A stretch of 64,000 bases of DNA from Anaerococcus marasmi. Lineage in GTDB: Bacteria > Bacillota > Clostridia > Tissierellales > Peptoniphilaceae. The stretch covers positions 1,888,114 through 1,952,113 of the forward strand of contig NZ_OLMF01000004.1 in NCBI RefSeq assembly GCF_900290195.1, written 5' to 3'. Below are positions 16,701 to 23,660 of the stretch, piece after piece. Position 1 is the stretch's first letter, and each line of letters opens with the position of its first letter. The notes under the pieces are model-generated. The model was not told the DNA's origin, ran no database searches, and saw nothing but the letters and a program-made list of their open reading frames with translations. The position numbers and the translations under genes are program-made.

Positions 16701-17893
16701 ACCCAAGCTATGATAAAGATGGAAAAGAAACAACAGGCAACTTCAAACCAGGTGTAACTCAAGAAATCACCTATGTATACGAAAAAACAGAAAGTGAATG
16801 GACACCAATCGAAGAAACAGGTAAGTTCCAAGAACACCACATCTACATCACAAAAGATAAAGACGGAAAAGAAATCAAGCGTGAAGTAGTAGACGGCAAA
16901 GTAAGTGGTGGAACAAAAGACATGACTTACACAACTGGAAAATCTGAAAAAGACGGATTCAAATTCGTAAGAACAGAAGATGCCAAAGAAAACCCAAGCT
17001 ATGATAAAGATGGAAAAGAAACAACAGGCAACTTCAAACCAGGTGTAACTCAAGAAATCACCTATGTATACGAAAAAACAGAAAGTGAATGGACACCAAT
17101 CGAAGAAACAGGTAAGTTCCAAGAACACCACATCTACATCACAAAAGATAAAGACGGTAAAGAGATAGGACGTGAAGTAGTAGATGGAAAAGTAAGTGGT
17201 GGAACAAAAGACATGACTTACACAACTGGAAAATCTGAAAAAGACGGATTCAAATTTGTAAGAACAGAAAACCCAGTAGAAAATCCAACATTTGATGAAG
17301 AAGGAAAAACTACAGAGGGTAAGTATAGACCAGGTGTAAAACAAGAAATCACCTATGTTTACGAAAGAACAGAAACACCATGGACACCACTAGAACCATC
17401 TGAACCAGTTGAACCAGAAACACCAGGTGAAACTCCAGATATTCCATGGACACCACTAGAACCATCTGAGCCAGTTGAGCCAGAAACACCAGGTGAAACC
17501 CCAGATATCCCATGGACACCACTAGAACCTTCTGAGCCAGTTGAACCAGAAACACCAGGTGAAACTCCTGAGACTCCAGAAAAACCTGAAAATCCTGAAA
17601 AACCAGAAACTCCTGAGACACCTGACAAACCTGAAAATCCTGAAAAACCAGAAACTCCTGAGACACCTAAAAAACCTGAAAAACCAGGTAAATCAGAAAC
17701 TTCAGAAGATAAGAAGGATAACAAGGTTCAAGTTCCAGTAGTTGAAGCTAAGAAGGAAGTTAGAAAAGAAACACCTACTAGAAAGAAAGGTAACCCTAAG
17801 ACAGGTGTAGGTTCAATATCAGGTGCAGCACTAGGACTAATCGCAGCTGCTAGTGGACTCTTTGTCAGCAAGAAGAACAAAGACGAAGAATAA
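13784..17893 (+). CDS. YSIRK-type, NPKTG-anchored surface adhesin with EHHIY repeats
   Basis: A 1369-residue wall-anchored protein. The long basic N-terminus carries a YSIRK-like export signal (KYATRKLSIGLVSCMLGYAL, about residues 25-44), cleaved probably after VEA. An Ala/Glu-rich acidic stretch follows to about residue 200, then a beta-rich region (about 205-530) resembling Ig-like adhesive domains of Sdr/MSCRAMM proteins. Next come seven repeats opening with FxEHHxYxT (about 534-1199), a proline-rich wall-spanning segment with three 22-residue copies of PWTPLEPSEPVEPETPGETP, and the sorting signal NPKTG (1337-1341) with a hydrophobic helix and KKNKDEE tail. GGAGG precedes the ATG at 13784. 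The ligand is unknown. Sortase is not in this window. Confidence 0.85.
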   Translation: MDNKFNRIIEYKKQKGSIRKPKYATRKLSIGLVSCMLGYALLVSPSSVEAAELDSEKAVAEESAETETTSGENLEEENKEETPAEGSVEEETPAPAEEEKPAETTENTGAPTEKETTEEAVVEDKEAFSLTKDQRQALKEAGFTDSEIAEIEKEIANKLEADSSLNAQTLVDEKISEKTDTLGMSEEAKPEAVAAPSDENREPKDISNDVQSKYVALTEEGHETKGTIKPDNGEAVGWEVFFTSPKGTIAGDYFTIDLSDNLSLKGIEPDHEKEYPIEIDGKVVADGIRTGRSTIKYTFNENIKDQRNVVVSVKGFAYIDKTKVPNNTTDEKISIALGDTVDEHNINVQYGDPYYTGDKLNGVSQFTEFDPETGEYTQVFYINPDSKTITTSTRNWATGKVAAFIDGITPDGSKSDVNYTDKDTTVTVQKLPAGTKVPDAIIENPVETDEPTMVKTTFRDGGIEIVFADNSDDNLRSNNIDSPYIITVKSIAAPSKTGNNVYSRATFYGDGSKFHIMDNSIVTTKGDTEAQGDKIGYFIEHHVYKTKVDGVLQEDKTFTLHSNKMEGYDYNKYFTNKNVIDDFKFVKVDTDKLVENPVYNTDGTIARGNYEPGKTKEVTYIYERDITSGKFQEHHIYQTVDEKGNVLTTDDTVNKDETKGIDEDSYKTSKIDRDGYTLTEVKATNDESAKLGVKFDSKGAETTGNYVNGKKLEVTYIYQKQKPVEKKGSFQEHHIYQTKKLDGTIVKDDEVNKDVTEGTEKENYKTSKEDRDGYKLIEVKSVNGGQFNEDGSEKEAAYIADTKQEVTYIYQKEEVAKKGSFQEHHIYQTKKLDGTIVKDDEVNKDVTEGTEKENYKTSKEDRAGYKLIEVKSSNGGQFNEDGSEKEAAYIADTKQEVTYIYQKEEAKPWTPIEETGKFQEHHIYITKDKDGKEIGREVVDGKVSGGTKDMAYTTGKDEKDGFKFVRTEDAKENPSYDKDGKETTGNFKPGVTQEITYVYEKTESEWTPIEETGKFQEHHIYITKDKDGKEIKREVVDGKVSGGTKDMTYTTGKSEKDGFKFVRTEDAKENPSYDKDGKETTGNFKPGVTQEITYVYEKTESEWTPIEETGKFQEHHIYITKDKDGKEIGREVVDGKVSGGTKDMTYTTGKSEKDGFKFVRTENPVENPTFDEEGKTTEGKYRPGVKQEITYVYERTETPWTPLEPSEPVEPETPGETPDIPWTPLEPSEPVEPETPGETPDIPWTPLEPSEPVEPETPGETPETPEKPENPEKPETPETPDKPENPEKPETPETPKKPEKPGKSETSEDKKDNKVQVPVVEAKKEVRKETPTRKKGNPKTGVGSISGAALGLIAAASGLFVSKKNKDEE
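15965..17575 (+). repeat. Tandem coding repeats inside the YSIRK adhesin
   Basis: Three exact periods are visible: 273 bp (91 residues) between 15965 and 16238; 291 bp (97 residues) for the copies starting at 16508, 16799 and 17090, which are close to identical at DNA level; and 66 bp (22 residues) for the proline-rich units starting at 17381, 17447 and 17513. Such repeats can change copy number by recombination. Confidence 0.85.
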
Positions 17894-17928
17894 AAATAAA
17901 TAGACAGATTGTTACCATATATTAATCC

Positions 17929-17958
17929 AAAACTCCAAGTTCTCCAGCTTGGAGTTTT
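17929..17958 (+). terminator. Terminator of the YSIRK adhesin gene
   Basis: AAAACTCCAAG (17929-17939) pairs perfectly with CTTGGAGTTTT (17948-17958). Confidence 0.8.
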
Positions 17959-18084
17959 CTCTTGGATATTTTTAGCTAATATTAGAATGATAAATAATTT
18001 AAGGAATAAATACAATTATATTAATATTTATAGGATATTTTGTATTTTAATTATAGTTTATTAGAGTATAATAATGATTAAATA

Positions 18085-18218
18085 AATTCCAAGGAAGCCC
18101 TAAGAGAAGTAGGCCTAGAAAGTCCATCGATGATGGAACAATAGAGAAAATCCTCCCAAAACTTACAGATTACCTAGAAAGTTTGGACAAGGAAAAGATT
18201 GGTAAGAAGATGAGTTAA
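18085..18218 (+). pseudogene. Possible decayed gene fragment
   Basis: Two adjoining frames read like one broken C-terminus: SKEALREVGLESPS in the first, then, after a shift near 18130, IEKILPKLTDYLESLDKEK ending at TAA 18216-18218. No start or ribosome site is present and I cannot name the parent protein. It lies immediately before repeat array 2. Confidence 0.3.
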
Positions 18219-18418
18219 TCGATGAAATCCAATGAGATATCTCGACTCCGCTTCGCTCCGCTCGATATAAGGGTGTGCAGGGGCCTTCAAGTCATGAATA
18301 GAACTGAAGAAATCTTTTTTCCACATATCCCTTATTTCGACCTTGTGGAGAAGTCTCACTCATTACATTTAAGAGGCAGATAATTATTTACTTTGAAAAA
18401 ATCTAAACAATCCTTACA

Positions 18419-18585
18419 CCATCTCGAAGGAGCTACGACTGAGAGATCTACAGTCTGTGATGACATGTAGATTATTAAGTTTAAGCTATTTACGAAAATA
18501 CATAAATAAGAAAAACTCAAGCCAAACACGTTCCAAGGCTCTGTAGACCTCTCGTCGCTTCCCCGTGGAAGCTCTGTCGAGGTGG
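18419..18585 (+). repeat. Type A element, complete copy in array 2
   Basis: Left arm CCATCTCGAAGGAG...AGATCTACAG, linker with CTATTTACGAAAATACATAA, right arm CTGTAGACCT...TCGAGGTGG. Confidence 0.8.
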
Positions 18586-18594
18586 AGGGGGGGA

Positions 18595-18682
18595 GAGATG
18601 TCTCGACTACGCTCGACATAAGGGGTAAGAAAACGAAGTTTTCTCTCTCTTTCCCTTACCTCGACCGAAGTGGAGAGGTCTC
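18595..18682 (+). repeat. Type B element, short form in array 2
   Basis: Left arm GAGATGTCTCGACTACGC, central AGAAAAC/GTTTTCT hairpin, right arm CCTCGACCGAAGTGGAGAGG. Confidence 0.8.
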
Positions 18683-19178
18683 ATAAATTAACAGTATCGT
18701 AGAATAATTGCCTATACTTTGAGAATAAATCAAAACAAGGTTTCCGCCATCTCGAACGAATGTGAGAGATCTTAAGTCTATGATGACATATAGATAATGA
18801 AGATAAGCTATTTACGAAAATACGAAAATACATAAATAAGAAAACTTAATCCAAGCATGTCCCAAAGTTCTGTAGACCTCTCAGTCGCTCACTCCTTCGA
18901 GGTGGCGAGTAAGGAATATCTCATAATTAAAAATAAAAATTACTACATGAGATCTCTCGACTACGCTTCGCTCCGCTCGAGATAAGGGGTAATGTATACC
19001 AAGCTTCTATCGTGTTTACAATAGTTCATTGTGGCCAGGACCATTAGACATAAGGGAGGTAAGAAAACAAAGTTTTCTCTCTTCTTCCCTTACCTCGACC
19101 GAAGTGGAGAGGTCTCACTCATTATATTTAAGAGGCAGATAATTATTTACTTTGAAAAAAATGTAAACAATCCTTACA

Positions 19179-19443
19179 CCATCTCTAATGGAGTTGTCAC
19201 AGTGAGTTTAACGAACTGATGAAACTCCTTAATCGAGGCTTGGCGAGGTGAAGGTATTTGACCTGAGCCCGCAAGCTACCGTCGAAGGAGCTACGACTGA
19301 GAGATATACAGTCTGTGATGACATGTAGATTATAAAGATTAAGTTATTTACAAAAATATATAAATAAGAAAAACTCAATTCAAACATGTCCCATAGTTCT
19401 GTAGACCTCTCGTCGCTTCCCCGTGGAAGCTTTGTCGAGCTGG
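19179..19443 (+). repeat. Type A element with module 6 in array 2
   Basis: It carries the same insert, at the same site after CCATCTC, as the copies near 9231 and 9662. The right arm is slightly degenerate (TTTGTCGAGCTGG). Confidence 0.75.
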
Positions 19444-19602
19444 CGAAGCTAGGAATTATCTTAATTATACAGATAATTATCTCATGAGATCCCTCCACTA
19501 GGGTCGGGATAAGGGATGAGAGTAGGGTCGGGATAAGGGATGAGAGGTGCTCACACACCCTACCTATTCCTTTACACCAATTGCAGTGGAGGGAGTTTTT
19601 TC

Positions 19603-20217
19603 CTAGCAATCCTTATCCTCAAATACCACAACTACAGCCCCGTCTTTTACCCCTATTTCAAAATCTTCTTTCTTTGTTTCATTTGATACTCCTAGGGCAT
19701 CGTCTATTTTCATTTTGTAGTCTTCTAGTTCGTAGTAGAGTCCCTTAATTGTAAGTCTGGTCTTATCATTTAGGGAGAATATTGATACGTAGAAGTCGTG
19801 GTTTTTGTAAGTATAGGAGAAGTTATCATCTACTACAAATATTTCCTTAGATCTCGATTTTAGTTTTACATTGATTCCTTGTTTTTGGTAATGGTAGATA
19901 GTGCGGATGTTTGATATGGTGTGGCTTTCTCTGCCTCCCAGTCCTCCATAGATGATAATCTCCCTAAAGCCTTTTTCTTTGGCAAATTCTATCGCAGCAA
20001 CGGTGTCCGTAAAGTCCTTTACTGGATTTAGGGCGATTACGTTGATATCGTCTGGTCTTTTGGATGAGTCGAAGTCTCCTATGATGTAGTCGACATTGAT
20101 ATTTTCTGATTTAGCAAGTGTATAGCCCCTATCAGCTGCAAGGACTAGGTCATTTTTTCCTATTTCGTCGAAGAAGCCGTCGAAGCTTCCTCCTCCAATT
20201 ATATAACAAGTTTTCAT
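19603..20217 (-). CDS. Thiamine pyrophosphokinase
   Basis: A 204-residue cytosolic enzyme expected to transfer pyrophosphate from ATP to thiamine, giving the cofactor TPP. Family motifs seen are AADRGYT, the catalytic IGDFDS (about residues 46-51), KDFTDTVAAIEFA (the KDxTD motif) and the glycine-rich GGLGGRESHTISNI. In most relatives the last motif reads GGRxDHxxxN; here the Asp before His is replaced by Ser. The C-terminal beta-sandwich (thiamine-binding) domain follows, with DALGVSNE. An AGAGGTGAAA ribosome site precedes the ATG. It is divergent from the AI-2E transporter gene and ends at the edge of repeat array 2. Confidence 0.85.
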   Translation of the reverse strand: MKTCYIIGGGSFDGFFDEIGKNDLVLAADRGYTLAKSENINVDYIIGDFDSSKRPDDINVIALNPVKDFTDTVAAIEFAKEKGFREIIIYGGLGGRESHTISNIRTIYHYQKQGINVKLKSRSKEIFVVDDNFSYTYKNHDFYVSIFSLNDKTRLTIKGLYYELEDYKMKIDDALGVSNETKKEDFEIGVKDGAVVVVFEDKDC

Positions 20218-20333
20218 ATTTCACCTCTCCTCTTAGTTTATTATAAATTGTGCAATTGAGCAATTTTTTATTAATCGCCATATTCCTTTTATTTGTGGTA
20301 AAATATACATATCAGGTAGTAATGGAGGTAGAT

Positions 20334-21542
20334 ATGGAAAAGCTAGATAAAAAATCTAGAGATTTATTAAAGGTTATTTGTTATGGAATTATATTATTTT
20401 TTGCCTTCTGGTATTTTCCAGTTATCAAGGATGGATTCAATAAAGTAGGGCGAGTCTTACAACCCTTTATCATAGGAGGGATGATTGCTTATCTAGTAAG
20501 TATTCCTATGAATTATTTTGAAAGAAAACTTGTGGCGAACTTCCCAGATAAGAAATATAGGAAAAGGATAAGTGCCCTATCTTTATTTGTATCATGGGTA
20601 CTTATTATATGTTTCTTGGTTTTATTTTTAAATATCCTTATTCCAAGGATTGCTACAGTTATCTTATCCTTCTTCAATAGATGGCCTGAGTTTGTTAGAG
20701 AAACTTACGAGACCTTAAATAGTCACTCTATCACAAGGCCTTATGCTGATAAGTTCTATGAGTATGTGAACTCCTTCGGCTGGTATGAGGTGAGAAATGC
20801 TGTTATGAATTTTATCACAGATAAGAAGACTGACCTATTTAGTCTAACTACAGGAGTCCTTAACTCAGTAAGCTCTTCTTTGATTTCGATCTTTACGATT
20901 ATTGTCTTTTCTATCTTTGTCCTAATATATAAAGATATGCTTAAGACAAATGGAACTAGGATTTTATATGCTTTAATGAGTGAAAAAAGAGCGGATTATC
21001 TAAACAAGGTCCTATCCCTATCTTATAACACCTTTAAGGATTATATTTTCTCAAGGCTTATAGCAGTGGTTACCCTTTCTGCTTTAACCTTTGTAGGAAT
21101 GTTTATTATGGGCATCCCCAACGCTGGAGTTATATCGCTTTTTGTGGGAGTGTCAGATTTGATTCCGATTTTTGGTCCTATAGTAGGAGCTGGTCTATCT
21201 GCGGTTATTATATTTTTGGAAAGTCCAATCAAGGCTTTGATTTTCCTAATCTATGATGTAATAGTCCAACAAATCCAGGAAAATATTATCTACCCTGCCA
21301 TAGCGGGCGAGAAGATCGGACTTCCTGCGGTTTGGGTCCTTGCGGCAATTACAATTGGTGGATCACTCTTCGGTATTTGGGGTATGCTTGTCGGTATTCC
21401 TGTAGCATCTATTATATATACACTATTTCACGAGTTTATTGATAATAAGCTTAAGGATAAGAATGTTACAGATAAAATGATCGAAGAAAAGAAGAATGAG
21501 AAATACACCATGGAGGATATTGATAGCCATGAAGCTAAGTAG
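20334..21542 (+). CDS. AI-2E family transporter
   Basis: A 402-residue membrane protein of the PerM/AI-2E exporter family (UPF0118). Members have been linked to autoinducer-2 release, Na+/H+ antiport and other exports, so the name says little about substrate. Hydrophobic helices are near residues 15-35, 40-60 and 85-110, followed by a soluble insert and a C-terminal bundle with the conserved GVSDLIPIFGPIVGA segment and IAGEKIGLPAVWVL. I chose the ATG at 20334, which has GGAGG in front; an in-frame ATG at 20250 lacks one. It overlaps the next gene by a few codons. Confidence 0.85.
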   Translation: MEKLDKKSRDLLKVICYGIILFFAFWYFPVIKDGFNKVGRVLQPFIIGGMIAYLVSIPMNYFERKLVANFPDKKYRKRISALSLFVSWVLIICFLVLFLNILIPRIATVILSFFNRWPEFVRETYETLNSHSITRPYADKFYEYVNSFGWYEVRNAVMNFITDKKTDLFSLTTGVLNSVSSSLISIFTIIVFSIFVLIYKDMLKTNGTRILYALMSEKRADYLNKVLSLSYNTFKDYIFSRLIAVVTLSALTFVGMFIMGIPNAGVISLFVGVSDLIPIFGPIVGAGLSAVIIFLESPIKALIFLIYDVIVQQIQENIIYPAIAGEKIGLPAVWVLAAITIGGSLFGIWGMLVGIPVASIIYTLFHEFIDNKLKDKNVTDKMIEEKKNEKYTMEDIDSHEAK

Positions 21543-22137
21543 ATCAGCCTTAGGCGAATTTGTTCCTGTCATAGACGGGGATAGGACCTATTACGGAGGT
21601 TTCCAGAATTTGCTTGAGAGAAAGAAAGTATCGAAGTTCTACAGAGACAGGTCCTGTGTTGTAACGGCTATGACTAATGCTTATTTTTATCTATTTCATA
21701 GGAAAAGAGAGATTCCCATGGACCTATACAACGAATACCACTATTATTTCTTTAGGATTCTAAGACCCTGGGCCAATGGAGTTCCTACTGTAAAGAGTCT
21801 CGATAGAAGGCTTGATAGGGTGAGGGAGGATTTTGGTATTTCTCTAGAGTCTAAGACACTTACAGAGACGATGGTTAACAAGAGACCACTAACAAAGAAA
21901 ATCGCCTTTATAGAAGAAGCCTTGGAGAAAGATAGTCCACCCATAATTATTAACTGGCTATCTAATGATATTTCTGTCATGAAACATCACGGAGTATGCA
22001 TCACCGAGCTTAACAGAGTAGCTGATAAGCATGAAGTAGTTGTTTCTAGCTGGGGAAGGGTCTACAGATTTATCCTAGAAGATTTTGAAAGACAATTTAG
22101 AACTTATACTGGTTTAATTTATTTTAAGGAGAGATAA
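21529..22137 (+). CDS. Papain/C39-like fold protein of unknown function
   Basis: A 202-residue soluble protein I cannot assign to a named family. It has the skeleton of a papain-like (C39/transglutaminase-like) domain: a Cys at the start of a helix in DRSCVVTAMTNAY (about residues 43-55), a His in MKHHGVCITEL, and a following beta-strand VVVSSWGRVYRF where an Asn or Asp catalytic partner would be expected. No signal peptide is present, so any activity would be cytosolic. It starts inside the end of the AI-2E gene and overlaps malQ by one base (TAATG), so it belongs to this operon. The fold call is inference from motif spacing. Confidence 0.5.
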   Translation: MKLSRSALGEFVPVIDGDRTYYGGFQNLLERKKVSKFYRDRSCVVTAMTNAYFYLFHRKREIPMDLYNEYHYYFFRILRPWANGVPTVKSLDRRLDRVREDFGISLESKTLTETMVNKRPLTKKIAFIEEALEKDSPPIIINWLSNDISVMKHHGVCITELNRVADKHEVVVSSWGRVYRFILEDFERQFRTYTGLIYFKER

Positions 22138-23660
22138 TGCAAAAACAAGAAAGATTAGCAAGGGGAAATGGAGTTATCCTTCCAATTTTCTCCATTCCAT
22201 CAAACTATGGAATAGGAACTTTCGGCAAGAAGGCCTACGAGGCGGTCGATTTCCTATCAGATGCTGCCATCAAATACTGGCAAATCCTACCTCTAGGACA
22301 GACCTCTTATGGGGATAGTCCCTACCAATCCTTCTCATCCTTTGCCGGCAATCCCTACTTTATCGACTTGGATATGCTGATTGAAGATGGGCTTTTGGAA
22401 AGAGAAGAGCTTGACAATCTAAATTTCGGAGACAATGAAAGATATGTCGACTACGGCATCCAATACAATCTCCGCTACAGAATCCTGGAAAAGGCCTTCG
22501 ATAAGGCAAAAGAACTTGCGGCTGAGGAGATTAAGGAATTTAGGACTAAGGAAAAAGATTGGGTAGAAGACTACGCCCTCTTTATGGCTATCAAGAGAGA
22601 AAAGTTTGATGTAAGTTGGCTAGAGTGGGACGATGAACTAAAAAACAGGGACAAGAAGGCCCTAAAGGAATTTAAGAAGAAAAACTCAGAGCTTGTGGAT
22701 TTCTATGTCTTTATCCAATATGAGTTCTTCAAACAATGGAAGAAGCTTAAGGAATATGCCAACAGGAAGGAGATTCAAATTATAGGAGACCTTCCAATCT
22801 ATGTAGCCCTCGACTCATGCGATGCCTGGGTCAACTCTGATATCTTAAAGCTTGATCCAGAGACTAAAGAGCCAATCATTGTCGGAGGAGCACCACCAGA
22901 TGCTTACTCCGAGGACGGACAACTTTGGGGAAACCCTGTCTATGATTGGGATAAACTTAAGAAGACAGATTATGACTTCTGGCTTAAGAGAATTGGAGCA
23001 AATCTAAAACTTTACGATATCCTAAGACTCGACCACTTCAGAGGCTTTGAGGCCTATTATGCAATACCAGCTACTGATGATAATGCCAGATACGGCAAGT
23101 GGGAATTGGGCAAACCTTACGAGCTTTTCGATAAGATTATAAAAACCTACCCAGAAGCTCTTTTCATAGCAGAAGATTTAGGTTACATTACCAAGGAAGT
23201 TGATGATCTTAAAAACCACTACAACTTCCCAGGTATGAATGTCATCCAATTCGCCTTTGGTGAGAAGTTTGACAGCAATTACCTACCACACAACTACGAG
23301 AGAAATTCTGTAGTATATTCTTCAACCCACGACTCCGACACCCTAAAGGGATTTTTGGATGAGGCAGATGAGGAACTTACAGGACTAATCGATAAGTATT
23401 TCGGCCTAGATGAGGATGACGATAAGCTAGCAAAGATTATAAGAGCCCTTATGGCATCTGTTTCTGATATAGCAATGTTTGAGATCCAAGACTTCTTTGG
23501 ATTCGGTAATGAAAGCAAGATCAACTCTCCATCAACCATTGGCAACAACTGGAAGTGGAGAAGTATAGACAGCGACTATGATGAAAATTTAGCGAAAAGA
23601 ATAAAAGAAATGTCAAAAGTATATGGGAGATATGATTATGGACAAACTGAAAAAGAATAA
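22137..23660 (+). CDS. malQ: 4-alpha-glucanotransferase (amylomaltase, GH77)
   Basis: A 507-residue GH77 enzyme that transfers alpha-1,4-glucan segments between maltodextrins in the cytoplasm. Catalytic motifs are complete: the nucleophile Asp in LRLDHFRGF, the acid/base Glu in FIAEDLGYIT, and the transition-state Asp in SSTHDSDTLKG (usually THDNDT, so Asn to Ser here). GDLPIYVALDSCDAW and GAPPDAYSEDGQLWGNP are typical of the family. The start codon overlaps the upstream stop (TAATG) with AAGGAGAG in front. It overlaps glgP at its 3' end, so the two enzymes of glucan breakdown are made together. Confidence 0.95.
   Translation: MQKQERLARGNGVILPIFSIPSNYGIGTFGKKAYEAVDFLSDAAIKYWQILPLGQTSYGDSPYQSFSSFAGNPYFIDLDMLIEDGLLEREELDNLNFGDNERYVDYGIQYNLRYRILEKAFDKAKELAAEEIKEFRTKEKDWVEDYALFMAIKREKFDVSWLEWDDELKNRDKKALKEFKKKNSELVDFYVFIQYEFFKQWKKLKEYANRKEIQIIGDLPIYVALDSCDAWVNSDILKLDPETKEPIIVGGAPPDAYSEDGQLWGNPVYDWDKLKKTDYDFWLKRIGANLKLYDILRLDHFRGFEAYYAIPATDDNARYGKWELGKPYELFDKIIKTYPEALFIAEDLGYITKEVDDLKNHYNFPGMNVIQFAFGEKFDSNYLPHNYERNSVVYSSTHDSDTLKGFLDEADEELTGLIDKYFGLDEDDDKLAKIIRALMASVSDIAMFEIQDFFGFGNESKINSPSTIGNNWKWRSIDSDYDENLAKRIKEMSKVYGRYDYGQTEKE

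Larger units (their letters stand above)
18234..19593. repeat. Repeat array 2: alternating type B and type A palindromes
   Basis: The order is type B with an insert (18234-18357), type A (18419-18585), type B (18595-18682), type A (18747-18905), type B with an 80-base insert (18949-19116), type A with module 6 (19179-19443), and a degenerate B-like end with a duplicated AGGGTCGGGATAAGGGATGAG (19486-19593). All copies are in the same orientation as array 1. Spacers are short and AT-rich. No credible gene lies within. Confidence 0.85.

Noticed and set aside
16400..17344. 314-codon minus-strand frame within the YSIRK adhesin
   Set aside because: It mirrors the coding repeats of the plus-strand gene, has odd Phe/Cys-rich composition and no ribosome site. 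The regular antisense frames at 279-bp spacing in the giant adhesin are rejected for the same reason.
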